From assembly GCA_946886565.1 (NCBI GenBank), contig CAMPIX010000020.1, forward strand, positions 1 to 40,288: DNA of 40,288 bases, written 5' to 3'. Positions 1 through 11,419 of this stretch are shown here, one piece after another. The position numbers and the translations under genes were made by a program. The stretch comes from an uncultured Altererythrobacter sp. (GTDB taxonomy: Bacteria > Pseudomonadota > Alphaproteobacteria > Sphingomonadales > Sphingomonadaceae). The first letter of the stretch is position 1; each line of letters starts with the position of its first letter. The notes beneath the pieces were generated by a model. The model saw only the letters and a list, made by a program, of their open reading frames with translations, did not search any database and was not told the DNA's origin.

Positions 1-1232
1 TACTTGAAGCTGCACAGCTGCTCGAGGCCGACGGGGCCGCGGGCGTGCATCTTGCCGGTGGCGATGCCGATCTCGGCGCCCATGCCGAACTCGCCGCCGT
101 CGGAGAACTGGGTGGAGGCGTTGTGCATCACCACCGCGCTGTCGATCGCGGTCATGAAGCGGCGGGCGGCCTCGGCGTCCTCGGTCAGGATGGCGTCGGT
201 GTGGTGGCTGGAGTGTTCATCCACCCAGGCGATGGCTTCGTCGAGGCCGTCGACGATCTTCACGCTGGCGATGGGGTCGAGGTACTCGGTGTCCCAGTCG
301 GCCTCGGTCGCGGGCTTGATGCGGGGGTCGAGCGCGACCGCCTCGGCATCGCCGCGCAGCTCGCAGTCGGCCGCCATCGCGTCGGCGAGTTTCGGGACGA
401 CCTGGTCGGCGATCGCGCGGTCGACCACGATGCTCTCGGTCGCGCCGCAGACGCCGGTGCGGCGCAGCTTGGCGTTGCGGATGATCGCGACCGCCTTGTC
501 GATGTCGGCCGCGGCGTGGACGTAGGAGTGGCAGTTGCCGTCGAGGTGGAGGAGGGTGGGGACGCTCGCCTGGTCGCGCACCAGCTCGACGAGGCCGCGG
601 CCGCCGCGGGGGATCACGAGATCGACGAACTCGTCCGCCTTGAGCAGCGCGGCGACGGCCTCGCGGTCGGTGGTCTGGACGGTCTGGACGGCGTCCTCCG
701 GCAGGCCCGCGGCCTTGAGCCCGGCGCGCATCGCGGCGACGATCTCGCGGGTCGAGTTGCGGCTTTCCGAACCGCCGCGCAGGATCACCGCGTTGCCGGA
801 TTTGAGGCACAGCGCGGAGGCGTCTGCACCGACGTTGGGGCGCGATTCGTAGATCATGCCGATCACGCCGATGGGGACGGCGACGCGCTCGATCTTCAGG
901 CCGTTGGGCCGGTCGAACCGGGCGAGCTGGCGGCCGACCGGATCGGGCAGCTCGGCGATTTCCTCGAGGGCACTGGCGATGCCTTCGATGCGGTCTTCGG
1001 TGAGGCGCAGGCGGTCGACGAAGCTGTCGGGCTTCTTGCCCTCGACGCTCGCGACGTCGGCGGCGTTCGCCTCGAGCAGCGCGGGCTTCCGGGCGCGGAG
1101 AGCCTTGGCGGCCTCGCGCAGCGCCTCGTTCTTCGCCTCGGTGCTGGCGGAGAGCAACGCGCGCGCGGCGGAGCGGGCGCGGCTGCCGAGTTCGTGGATA
1201 TGGATCTGCGGGTCGAGCGTCTGGTCGTTCAT
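1..1232 (-). CDS. proA: Glutamate-5-semialdehyde dehydrogenase (gamma-glutamyl phosphate reductase), 3' end cut by window
   Basis: Second step of proline synthesis: NADPH-dependent reduction of gamma-glutamyl phosphate to glutamate-5-semialdehyde in the cytoplasm. Translating the minus strand from ATG at 1232 gives 410 codons with no stop before the window edge. The family is about 420 residues, so only a short C-terminal tail is missing. The protein begins [16 protein letters not shown]. It has the active-site stretch GVCGATES with the catalytic Cys at about residue 262, and the late signature [20 protein letters not shown] before the cut. It lies 46 bases downstream of proC on the same strand, so proC-proA is probably one transcript. 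The long plus-strand frame over the same bases is an antisense artefact of high G+C. Identification is firm. Confidence 0.95.
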   Translation of the reverse strand, partial: MNDQTLDPQIHIHELGSRARSAARALLSASTEAKNEALREAAKALRARKPALLEANAADVASVEGKKPDSFVDRLRLTEDRIEGIASALEEIAELPDPVGRQLARFDRPNGLKIERVAVPIGVIGMIYESRPNVGADASALCLKSGNAVILRGGSESRNSTREIVAAMRAGLKAAGLPEDAVQTVQTTDREAVAALLKADEFVDLVIPRGGRGLVELVRDQASVPTLLHLDGNCHSYVHAAADIDKAVAIIRNAKLRRTGVCGATESIVVDRAIADQVVPKLADAMAADCELRGDAEAVALDPRIKPATEADWDTEYLDPIASVKIVDGLDEAIAWVDEHSSHHTDAILTEDAEAARRFMTAIDSAVVMHNASTQFSDGGEFGMGAEIGIATGKMHARGPVGLEQLCSFK

Positions 1233-1278
1233 GGTGTCCTCGTAATTCGTTTTTGGGGGGCGGGAGCCGGCGCGAAAC

Positions 1279-2067
1279 TCAGCGCAGCTCGACCGCCCGT
1301 TCGTAAGCTGCGCGCAGCGTAGCACGCATCAGGCGCGAAAGCTCCTCCCCGCCGTTGAGCGCGGCCAGACCGGCGGCGGTGGTGCCGCCCTTGCTGGTGA
1401 CCGATTCGCGCAAGCTGCCGAGGTCCGGCGCGCCGTCCTCCAGCGCCATCGCGATCGTCCCGGCCATCGTGCCGAGCACCATCGTGCGCGCTTCCTCGCG
1501 CGAGAAGCCGAGCTCCTCGGCCGCGGCGACATAGGTGCGCGCGATCTCGAACACGTAGCCGGGGCCCGAGCCGGCGACCGCGGTCACCCGGTCGAGCTTG
1601 TCCTCGCTGTCGACGGTCACCACTGCGCCGGCACGGTCCATCATCGTCTGCGCGTGTGTGAGTTGCGCCGGCTCGGCCTCGGCCGCGGCGTAGAGCCCGC
1701 TGACGCCCTGGCCAACCGCAGCGGGCAGGTTGGGCATGACGCGGATTACCGGGGCACCGTCCATCGCGCGCGAAATCCGCGCGGCCGAGCAGCCTGCGGC
1801 GATCGACAGCACATAGCCGCCCTCGGCCAGACGGCCAGCGTGCGCGGGCAGTATCTCGTCGATCAACTGCGGCTTGATCGCCACGATCACGATGTCGAAC
1901 CGTTCCTCGCCGAGATCCGCCCTATCGGATACCAGGCGAGCGGCACCCGGGGCGGCATCGAGCGCCGGATCGACGATGGTGAAGTCCTCGCCCCCCGCCA
2001 TCCAGTGGTCGAGCAATGCACCACCCATCTTGCCGCAGCCGATCATCAATATGTTGTTGAAACTCAA
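1279..2067 (-). CDS. proC: Pyrroline-5-carboxylate reductase
   Basis: Last step of proline synthesis: NAD(P)H-dependent reduction of pyrroline-5-carboxylate to proline. The 262 residues show an N-terminal Rossmann motif ([12 protein letters not shown]), the segment [15 protein letters not shown], and the C-terminal signature with [16 protein letters not shown]. All are typical of ProC, and the length is normal. The chosen start is TTG, not ATG: GAGGGA lies about 8 bases upstream and fits a ribosome-binding site. An in-frame ATG seven codons later (MIGCG) is the alternative, but it would begin directly at the first beta strand. The gene leads a probable proC-proA operon and diverges from proB across 179 bases. 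Having all three proline genes together, with proB divergent, is unusual compared with the common proB-proA order. Confidence 0.95.
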   Translation of the reverse strand: MSFNNILMIGCGKMGGALLDHWMAGGEDFTIVDPALDAAPGAARLVSDRADLGEERFDIVIVAIKPQLIDEILPAHAGRLAEGGYVLSIAAGCSAARISRAMDGAPVIRVMPNLPAAVGQGVSGLYAAAEAEPAQLTHAQTMMDRAGAVVTVDSEDKLDRVTAVAGSGPGYVFEIARTYVAAAEELGFSREEARTMVLGTMAGTIAMALEDGAPDLGSLRESVTSKGGTTAAGLAALNGGEELSRLMRATLRAAYERAVELR

Positions 2068-2180
2068 GTCGTATCCCTCATGAACAATAAATAAAACCAG
2101 CCACCGGCTCCGATGTGATAAAAAGAGCGCTCGAACAATACCGATGGCCGGATCGGAGCAAACTTTTTACAGGTTTCCGG

Positions 2181-2195
2181 TTGTGCGCTGCACAA
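2181..2195. promoter_or_regulatory. Palindrome in the divergent proC/proB promoter region
   Basis: The bases TTGTGC GCT GCACAA form a perfect 6+6 inverted repeat with a 3-base spacer. It lies in the A+T-richer 179-base gap between the divergent proC and proB starts. Size and position fit an operator for a dimeric regulator acting on both directions. The regulator is not identified in this window, and no clear -35/-10 pair was assigned. Lrp/AsnC-type or other small-palindrome binders are possible, but this is inference. Confidence 0.4.
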
Positions 2196-2246
2196 TAGAC
2201 ACCTAGATGGCGTGCGGAATTTTTCAAGGAGCGAATTGTTACCGCC

Positions 2247-3395
2247 GTGACAGATAATCGAAGCATCGTCGTCAAGATCGGTTCCGCGCTGCTGGCGAAT
2301 TCGGACCTTCTCACCCCGCGGTTCGGCTTCATCCAGCGTCTGCTGGAAGATGTCGCGCGGTTGCGCAGCGAAGGCAACAACGTGATCCTGTGCTCCTCCG
2401 GCGCCGTCGCGCTCGGGCTCAAGATCGTGGGCGAGACGCCCGAGACCGCCGGGGTGAGCGACAAGCAGGCCGCCGCCGCCTGCGGAATGCCGCTGCTGCT
2501 CAATGCCTACAAGCAGGTGGGCCACGAATACGGGTTCGAGATCGCGCAGGTCCTGCTGACGTTGAGCGATTTCGAGCATCACCGCCGCTTCCTCAACACG
2601 CGCAACACCGTCCACCGGCTGCTGGAAGCGGGCGTGGTGCCCATCGTCAACGAGAACGATTCGATCACCACCGAGGAAATCCGCGTCGGCGACAACGACC
2701 GGCTGGCGGCCAAGGTGGCGCAGATGGTCGGGGCGAAGGATTTCGTGATCCTCACGTGCGTCGAAGGCCTTTACGACCGCAATCCCGACGAGCCCGGGGC
2801 TCGCCTGGTGGAGGAAGTCGACGACGTCGGCGCATACATGGCCGCGACGACCGGCAAGAGCACGCTCGGCACCGGCGGCATGACCACCAAGCTCAAGGCG
2901 GCGAACATGGCGCAGGAGGCCGGCTGTACGACCTATATCGCCAACGGCGAGCACGAGCGGCCGCTGTCGATGGTGCTCAATGGCGAGCGGCGCTGCACCC
3001 GGTGCCTGCCGCACCCCAACCCGCTATCGGGCAAGGACAGCTGGATCGCCAACCGCCTGCAGATGGCGGGCAGCATCGAGATCCGGAAAGAGCTGGCCGA
3101 TGCGCTCGCGGTGGAGAAGCAATCGATCCGGCGCGAGGACATCGTTGCGATGGACGGCGACTTCACCCGCGGCGACGTGCTCCACCTCTACGACAGCGAG
3201 GGTGTGGAGCGCGCGCGCGGGCTTACCGACTTCACCTCGGAGGAACTGCGGGTGATGATCGTCAACCCCGACGCCCCGGCCGAGCAACTGCTCGGCTACA
3301 AGACCAAGGGCGAGGTGATCCGCGCGAACAACCTCGTCATGCTCGACACCCGCCACCTGCTGTGGGACGCCCCGGCGGGGATGGCTTCGGCTTAG
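2247..3395 (+). CDS. proB: Glutamate 5-kinase
   Basis: First step of proline synthesis: ATP-dependent phosphorylation of glutamate to gamma-glutamyl phosphate, normally feedback-inhibited by proline. The 382-residue product has the amino-acid-kinase fold (VVKIGSALLAN at the N-terminus, SSGAVALGL around residue 50, NENDSI near 136, GTGGMTTKLKAA near 213). It ends with a PUA domain of about 90 residues from around residue 285, so it is the long ProB form. The start is GTG. AAGGAG at 2226-2231 is 15 bases upstream, rather far, so a non-canonical start slightly upstream (ATT at 2235) cannot be excluded. The gene is transcribed away from proC-proA. Downstream lies a 632-base gene-free repeat region. 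Confidence 0.95.
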   Translation: MTDNRSIVVKIGSALLANSDLLTPRFGFIQRLLEDVARLRSEGNNVILCSSGAVALGLKIVGETPETAGVSDKQAAAACGMPLLLNAYKQVGHEYGFEIAQVLLTLSDFEHHRRFLNTRNTVHRLLEAGVVPIVNENDSITTEEIRVGDNDRLAAKVAQMVGAKDFVILTCVEGLYDRNPDEPGARLVEEVDDVGAYMAATTGKSTLGTGGMTTKLKAANMAQEAGCTTYIANGEHERPLSMVLNGERRCTRCLPHPNPLSGKDSWIANRLQMAGSIEIRKELADALAVEKQSIRREDIVAMDGDFTRGDVLHLYDSEGVERARGLTDFTSEELRVMIVNPDAPAEQLLGYKTKGEVIRANNLVMLDTRHLLWDAPAGMASA

Positions 3396-3500
3396 GGGCT
3401 CCTCTTCCCCTTGCAAGAAGCGCTCGCGGGCGAAACGCACCTCGCGAAGACGCGGATTCGCTGGACCTGCTACGGTGGGGCATAGCGCTCGGTTTGTTGG

Positions 3501-3922
3501 TTTCGCGCAGAGGACGCAGAGATTTGCGCTGAGATCGCGGAGGAGTTGCGCCGGGCTGCGCTCCTTGTCCAAGGGCTGCGGGCGCTCCACGGGGTGCGCC
3601 GTCGCTCTGGGTTGATTCACACGAAGACACGAAGTTGGAGCGCCTGCGGCGAAGCCGCGCTCCTTCATCGACGACGTGTTCAGCCGCGCGTTTGCGGTTC
3701 GAGTGCGTCACTGCGTGACGCGAAACATCTTTGTGCCTTTGTGTCTTCGTGTGAGAATAACCTGCCTCGCCGCCGGGCATTGCGCGACGGGTTGGGCGAA
3801 AGCGTTTCGGAGGGGCCGGTCCAGCCTCACAAAGATCGAGCCGTGCGTTTTGGTCGAGCCGCTACATCCTGACGCGAACCCTCTACGGACTCTGCGCAAC
3901 TCTCTTCGCTCTGTGCACGAAA
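3501..3922. repeat. Outer decayed inverted repeat of a gene-less cassette between proB and bamD
   Basis: The 632-base gap between proB and bamD holds no credible gene. Its outer arms, 3501-3542 and 3881-3922, are inverted copies at about 31 of 42 positions. Both begin TTTCG and share the segments GCAGAG and TTGCGC. The arms contain short tandem units of the kind CGCAGAG, like the arms of the GxxExxY cassette at 35311-35779. The interior has GC-rich hairpins and a second, inner inverted repeat. I read this as the remains of repeat-flanked mobile cassettes that have lost any gene. The flanks 3396-3500 and 3923-4027 show nothing recognisable except the expected bamD upstream region. Confidence 0.6.
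3614..3757. repeat. Inner inverted repeat nested within the 3501-3922 element
   Basis: Arms at 3614-3634 and 3738-3757 share the core ACACGAAGACAC in inverted orientation; the right arm carries a 2-base insertion. Between them, about 100 bases fold into hairpins: GGAGCGC...GCGCTCC around TGCGGCGAAGCCGC near 3637-3662, and CGTCAC TGC GTGACG near 3706-3721. No reading frame here resembles a protein. The arm sequence belongs to the tandem ACGAAGAC type, distinct from the outer arms, so one element appears to have inserted into another or the pair moved together. Confidence 0.6.
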
Positions 3923-4027
3923 CCCGAAACTTCCACGTGGCCGCGCGCACGAGCCTTTCAAACCCGCCCGCATCACCCCGCCAACTTCACTTGGCGTTCA
4001 GCGAGGGCGGGGCTATAGGCCCGGTCC

Positions 4028-4831
4028 ATGACCACTGCCTCGCGTTCGCCGCTCAAGCTTGCTCTCGCCGCCACCGCCTGCGCGGCGGCCGTGTTCACCG
4101 CCGGGTGCGCCGGCCGCGGTGGAGGTCCCGAGGATACCGCCTACGTCGCGCGCGATGTGGAAACGCTCTATACCGCGGCCAAGCAGAAGCTCGACAGCGG
4201 CAACGCTCAGCTCGCGGCCGCGCTGTTCGACGAGGTCGAGCGCCAGCATCCCTATTCGCCGTGGGCGCGCCGCGCGCAGTTGATGAGCGCCTTCAGCTAC
4301 TACGTCGCGCAGGATTACAACAAGTCGATCCAGGCCGCGCAGCGCTTCCTCTCGATCCATCCGGGCAACAAGGATGCGCCTTACGCCTACTATCTGATCG
4401 CGCTCAGCTATTACGAGCAGATCAGCGACGTACATCGCGACCAGGCGATTACCGAGCAGGCGCGCACCGCACTCAACGAAGTCGTGCGGCGGTTTCCGCA
4501 GACCGAGTACGCCTCCGACGCGCGGCTCAAGCTCGATCTCGTGAACGATCACCTCGCGGGCAAGGAAATGGAGATCGGCCGCTTCTACGAGCAGTCGGGC
4601 AAGTGGCTCGCGGCGCAGATCCGGTTCCAGAACGTGGTCGAGAACTACCAGACCACCACCCACGCGCCCGAAGCGCTCTATCGCCTGACCGAGACGAGCC
4701 TCGCGCTCGGCATCCCGGAAGAGGCGGTCAAGTATGCCGCGGTGCTCGGCGCCAACTATCCCGGCAACGAGTGGTACGAGAAGGCCTACGAACTCGTGCA
4801 GGAACACGCGGCGAACGTCACCGTCGGCTGA
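4028..4831 (+). CDS. bamD: Outer membrane protein assembly factor BamD (lipoprotein)
   Basis: Essential lipoprotein of the BAM complex, which inserts beta-barrel proteins into the outer membrane from the periplasmic side. The 267 residues start with a signal peptide ending in lipobox TAGC (lipidated Cys27). Tetratricopeptide-like helices follow, including AAKQKLDSGNAQLAAALFDE, then the family-typical stretches RQHPYSPWARRAQLM and DAPYAYYLIALSYYEQI, and the later RFPQTEYASDARLKLDLV and HLAGKEMEIGRFY. The length is normal for BamD. In many alphaproteobacteria bamD precedes recN and ligA, as here. The start lies just downstream of the repeat region, so its promoter must lie within or next to those repeats. 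A 7-bp stem-loop occurs before recN. Confidence 0.95.
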   Translation: MTTASRSPLKLALAATACAAAVFTAGCAGRGGGPEDTAYVARDVETLYTAAKQKLDSGNAQLAAALFDEVERQHPYSPWARRAQLMSAFSYYVAQDYNKSIQAAQRFLSIHPGNKDAPYAYYLIALSYYEQISDVHRDQAITEQARTALNEVVRRFPQTEYASDARLKLDLVNDHLAGKEMEIGRFYEQSGKWLAAQIRFQNVVENYQTTTHAPEALYRLTETSLALGIPEEAVKYAAVLGANYPGNEWYEKAYELVQEHAANVTVG

Positions 4832-4842
4832 TCTGTTCGCAA

Positions 4843-4867
4843 AGCGCGTGCCGATTGGTGACGCGCT
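4843..4867 (+). other. Stem-loop between bamD and recN
   Basis: AGCGCGT and ACGCGCT pair as a 7-bp stem around an 11-base loop in the 67-base gap between bamD and recN. No T-run follows, so it is not a classical Rho-independent terminator. It could attenuate transcription or stabilise the bamD message. Function is inferred from position only. Confidence 0.3.
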
Positions 4868-4898
4868 CTGCCATTGCCGCTAGAGAATCGGGTCACCC

Positions 4899-6563
4899 AT
4901 GCTGACCCGGCTCTCCATCCGTAATGTCGTGCTGATCGACGCGCTCGATCTGGATTTCGGGCGTGGGCTCGGCGTGCTCACCGGCGAAACCGGCGCGGGC
5001 AAGTCGATCCTGCTTGACGCGCTCGGTCTCGTGCTCGGCAATCGGGCGGAGACGATGCTGGTGCGCGCCGGCGAGGAGCGAGCGAGCGTAAGCGCGAGTT
5101 TCGAGTTCGCCGCGCTGCCGGAGGCCGTCGCGGAAGCGCTCGACGAGGCCGAAATCGCGCTCGAACCCGGAGAACCGCTGCTGATCCGCCGCCAGGTCAA
5201 GGCCGACGGCGGGAGCAAGGCGTTCGTCAACGATCAACCGGTGAGCGTAGGCCTGCTGCGCGCGATCGCGCCTGCGCTGGTCGAGCTCCACGGCCAGCAT
5301 GACGACCGCGGGCTGGTCAATCCGCGCGGTCATCGCGCGCTGCTCGACCGCTATGCCGGAGCCGACACCGCCGGGATCGCCGCGGCGTGGGAATCATGGC
5401 GCGCGGCGGAGGGCCGGCTGGCCGCGGCGCGCGAAACCATCGAGCAGGCGAAGGCGGACCAGGACCTGCTGCTCGCGCACCTCTCCGAACTTACTGCGCT
5501 CGAACCGCAGGCGGGGGAGGAGGCGCGGCTCGCCGAAACGCGCGCCGCGATGCAGAGGGGCGAGCGGCTGTCGGGAGACCTCGAGGAACTTCGCCACGTG
5601 TGGGACGGGTCGGATTCGCCGCTCGCCTCGCTGCGGGTGGCGGCGCGGCGGCTCGACCGGATCGCGCCCGAGCATCCGCTGCTCGCCGAGGCGCTTGCCG
5701 CGCTCGACCGCGCCGTGATCGAGGCGGGCGAGGCCGAGGCGAAGCTGGAGGCTGCGGCCGAAGCGCTGGTCCACGATCCCGCTGCGCTCGACGCCGCCGA
5801 GACGCGGCTGTTCGACTTGCGCGCGCTCGCCCGCAAGCATCGCTGCGAGGTGGACGAGCTGCCCGCGAAGATGCGCGAGTTTCGCGCCGCGCTCGACAAG
5901 ATCGAGGGCGGGGAGGCGGAACTCGATGCGCTCGAGGAGGCCGAAAAGCTTGCGGGTGCGCGCTATCGCGAGCGGGCCGACACGTTGCATGCGGCGCGGG
6001 TCGCGGCGGCCAAGCGGCTCGACGCGGCGGTGGCGGGCGAACTCGCGCCGCTCAAGCTCGACGCGGCACGCTTCCTCACCGCGGTCGGCAAGCTGCCCGA
6101 GGATCGCTGGGGGCCGCACGGCGCGGACAGCGTCGAATTCCTGATCGCGACCAACCCGGGCGCGGACTTCGCCCCGCTGAACAAGATCGCCAGCGGCGGC
6201 GAGCTCTCGCGCTTCATCCTCGCGCTGAAGGTCGCGCTCGCCGAGCAGGGCGGCGCGGCGACGGTGATCTTCGACGAGATCGACCGCGGGGTGGGCGGCG
6301 CGGTCGCCAGCGCGATCGGCGAACGGCTGGCGCGGCTGGCCGACGGCGGGCAACTGCTCGCCGTAACGCATAGCCCGCAAGTCGCCGCGCGCGGCCGCAC
6401 CCACTACCTGATCGCCAAATCGAGCGAGGGCACGGTCACCAAGACCTCGGTCCGCCTGCTCGACGACGCCGGGCGGCAGGAGGAAATCGCCCGCATGCTC
6501 AGCGGGGCGGAAGTCACGCCCGAAGCGCGCGCGCAGGCGGATAGATTGCTGGAGGGGGTATGA
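4899..6563 (+). CDS. recN: DNA repair protein RecN
   Basis: SMC-like ATPase that acts early in recombinational repair of double-strand breaks and helps cohesion of broken ends. The 554 residues show Walker A GETGAGKS (residues 29-36) and the VNPRGHRALLDRYAG region. A long Ala/Glu/Arg-rich central part, about 150-370, should form the coiled coil. The C-terminal half carries the ABC signature ASGGELSRF and Walker B VIFDEIDRGVGG, with the D-loop following. The length is normal. The stop codon overlaps the next start as ATGA, so translation is probably coupled to the downstream gene. I looked for an alphaproteobacterial LexA box upstream and found none that was convincing. Confidence 0.96.
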   Translation: MLTRLSIRNVVLIDALDLDFGRGLGVLTGETGAGKSILLDALGLVLGNRAETMLVRAGEERASVSASFEFAALPEAVAEALDEAEIALEPGEPLLIRRQVKADGGSKAFVNDQPVSVGLLRAIAPALVELHGQHDDRGLVNPRGHRALLDRYAGADTAGIAAAWESWRAAEGRLAAARETIEQAKADQDLLLAHLSELTALEPQAGEEARLAETRAAMQRGERLSGDLEELRHVWDGSDSPLASLRVAARRLDRIAPEHPLLAEALAALDRAVIEAGEAEAKLEAAAEALVHDPAALDAAETRLFDLRALARKHRCEVDELPAKMREFRAALDKIEGGEAELDALEEAEKLAGARYRERADTLHAARVAAAKRLDAAVAGELAPLKLDAARFLTAVGKLPEDRWGPHGADSVEFLIATNPGADFAPLNKIASGGELSRFILALKVALAEQGGAATVIFDEIDRGVGGAVASAIGERLARLADGGQLLAVTHSPQVAARGRTHYLIAKSSEGTVTKTSVRLLDDAGRQEEIARMLSGAEVTPEARAQADRLLEGV

Positions 6564-7461
6564 GACATGCGGTGTTCGGGATGGCTCTGCTGATGGTTGC
6601 CGGTTGCACGTCGCCCCGCGAGAGCGACAGCAATCCTCCTTCCGCAGCGGCTGCCAGCGGCGACATGTTCGCCGCGGACATGCACCTTGCGCCCTCCAAG
6701 CCCGATGCCATCCTCCGCTATGCCGATCATCCGCGCGGGTTTGCGGAGCTGCGCTTGCCGGAGGGAGACGGGCCGTTTCCGCTGGCGGTGATCTTCCACG
6801 GCGGGTGCTGGAAGGCGGGGATCGCCAACCAGGCCTATATGGCCCCGCTCGCGACGCGCTGGCAGCAGCTCGGCATCGCAACGCTCAACGTCGATTACCG
6901 GGAGGTCGGCGACGGGGGCGGATGGCCGGGTTCGTTCGCCGACTGGGCGGAAGCGGGCGAGCTGATCGATCAGGTCGCGGCGGAATATCCGATCGACCGC
7001 GCGCGGGTGACGCTGGTCGGGCATTCGGCCGGCGCATTGCCGGCGCAGTGGCTGGCTACGGAGCAGGGCGCCGGGGGACCGCTGGGCGCGCGCGAGCCGC
7101 TGGAGGTGCGCGCGGCCATCGTGCTCGACGGGCCGGCCGACGTGGGCGCCGAGCGCGCGGCGTTCGATGCCTTGTGCGAGTTCTCCTCGGTCGATCCGTT
7201 CATGGGCGGCAGCCCGGCCGAGAAGCCCGCGCGCTACGAAGCGATCGCGCCCGAAAGCCACGCCCCGCAACTGGAGGAGCTGCTGTTCGTCCAGGCGGTG
7301 CTGCCCGCTGCGCCCGAAGCGGTACAGGCCGCGATCCGCGCCAACGGCACCCGGCTGGAAGTGCGCAAGAACCCGGGCGCGAGCCACTTCGCAATCCTCA
7401 CCCCCGGCACCGAGACCTACGCCGCGAACGAGCCGGCGATGCTGGACGTGCTGCGCGGACG

Positions 7462-7465
<4 letters not shown>
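6560..7465 (+). CDS. Putative alpha/beta-hydrolase lipoprotein (esterase-like)
   Basis: The 301-residue product begins with a short signal peptide and lipobox VAGC, lipidated Cys at 16. A BD-FAE/esterase-like alpha/beta-hydrolase follows. Visible motifs are the oxyanion-hole segment FHGGCW (near 79-84), nucleophile elbow GHSAG (Ser156), and a C-terminal GASHFAIL with the likely catalytic His. Such folds include carboxylesterases and kynurenine-formamidase-like enzymes; the substrate cannot be read from sequence. The lipobox suggests a membrane-anchored, periplasm-facing enzyme. It overlaps recN by 4 bases at its start and the following acetyltransferase gene by 4 bases at its end. It is therefore an insertion into the common recN-ligA order that has become part of the operon. 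Confidence 0.8.
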
Positions 7466-10433
<2,968 letters not shown>

Positions 10434-10447
10434 CCAAACCTTCCCTT

Positions 10448-10725
10448 CCGTCATTCCCCGTGAAAGCCGGCATTTGCAGGCTATCACGGTTGATGGCGAT
10501 CGGTCCCAATCCTCGCCCGCCGGGGGAGGGGGACCGCGACGTGCAGCGTCGGGGCGGAGGGGGACGCGCGGTACTCAAGGCGGGAGAGATTCGGAGCGGC
10601 GGCCCGTGCCCCTCCACCATGCTTTGCATGGTCCCCCTCCCCGTGCCGTGGAGGATTGGGCACGTCCCGCCCATGTCAGCGCCTGACGGTGCGGCCAGCG
10701 ATCTCAGCTTTCGCCGGGATGACGG
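10448..10725. repeat. Composite repeat downstream of ligA
   Basis: Two families are nested here. The outer arms, 10448-10470 and 10703-10725, are inverted copies of a REP-like unit beginning CCGTCAT and including GAAAGC. Inside lies a head-to-head pair of a second unit, about 10506-10570 and 10600-10660. Its ends read CCCAATCCTC, and it contains GGGGGACC and the hairpin ACCATGC TTT GCATGGT (10617-10633). The second unit recurs as a pair at 28735-28890 and the first as arms at 12315-12347 and 12665-12697. The right outer arm extends into the 3' end of the next gene. No gene is apparent in 10434-10675. Confidence 0.75.
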
Positions 10726-11419
10726 TCGATTGCGGTACCCACTTCATCACCCCGCCCGCGAACGGGGTCCACCAGCCGGTCCGCACGCCCGCGGCCGCCA
10801 GCGTGTCGCTGGTCCACTGGTTGCAGGTGTTGCCAAGGTGGTAAGTTCCCGGCGCGTCGTAGAACACGTCCCAGTCCTCGTAGCCGGAGTAGGCGGTGCG
10901 GCGTGCGGGTGGGACGACCTGGGTTTCGATGCGGCGGACCAGGCGGGCGTATTCCTCGGGGCGCAGGCGGAGCACGCGGGCGGTCTCGCTCGGGGCGGGG
11001 CGGACGTAGTGCGCCACGTGGAGCAGGCCGTCGCCGCCGGTCGCGGCGTCGATCGCGGTCGGGAGCGAGAGATCGGCCCATGTCGGCGTGTTGAGGAACA
11101 CCTCGCGCTCGCCCCAGCTTACCGAGACGTGGGTGTAGGGGCGGTACGCGGCGGCGGGCGGGAGGTCGGCGGCGGGAAAATCGGCGCGCCAGTCCTTGAT
11201 CGGGGTGACGAGCGGCATGACGATCGCAGTGTGGACGCCGTTGGTCTCGACCATGATCGGAATGCCGCTATCGGGTTCTTGCCATCCGCCGTTGCGCGGG
11301 ATCGACGAGCCGATCCACGCGGCGAGCATGAATGCCCCGAGCGCAAGCGCGAGCCAGGCGAGCGCCTTGCCCGCGACCCGCGCGGCGCCCCTCAGGCGGT
11401 CGTGCGCCGCCGCAACCAC
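10676..11419 (-). CDS. DUF2459 / TIGR02117 family membrane-anchored protein
   Basis: Conserved protein of unknown biochemical role, often found near urease or phasin genes in other bacteria. Visible features are a single N-terminal membrane helix (ALAWLALALGAFMLAAW), then the family core with ETNGVHTAIVMPL, SWGEREVFLNTP, YHLGNTCNQWTSDTLAAAG and WWTPFAGGVMKWVPQ. Conserved His and Cys residues suggest a papain-like or NlpC-like fold, which is inference. The start is uncertain: GTG at 11419, overlapping the prmA end by 28 bases, preserves the membrane helix, while ATG at 11329 would cut it. The last residues, about STVIPAKAEIAGRTVRR, and the stop codon are encoded by the repeat at 10703-10725 and its flank, so the natural C-terminus has been replaced or extended. 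Confidence 0.75.
   Translation of the reverse strand: MVAAAHDRLRGAARVAGKALAWLALALGAFMLAAWIGSSIPRNGGWQEPDSGIPIMVETNGVHTAIVMPLVTPIKDWRADFPAADLPPAAAYRPYTHVSVSWGEREVFLNTPTWADLSLPTAIDAATGGDGLLHVAHYVRPAPSETARVLRLRPEEYARLVRRIETQVVPPARRTAYSGYEDWDVFYDAPGTYHLGNTCNQWTSDTLAAAGVRTGWWTPFAGGVMKWVPQSTVIPAKAEIAGRTVRR

Noticed and set aside
45..1322. 425-codon plus-strand frame at the left edge
   Set aside because: Antisense to proA, which is identified by its catalytic motif; composition is Gly/Val/Asp-rich without a domain.
3546..3950. Several open frames in the proB-bamD gap
   Set aside because: They run through the inverted repeats and hairpins, lack ribosome-binding sites and resemble no protein.
4832..4898. 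LexA (SOS) box before recN
   Set aside because: No GTTC-N7-GTTC or other convincing LexA site was found; only a short stem-loop is present.
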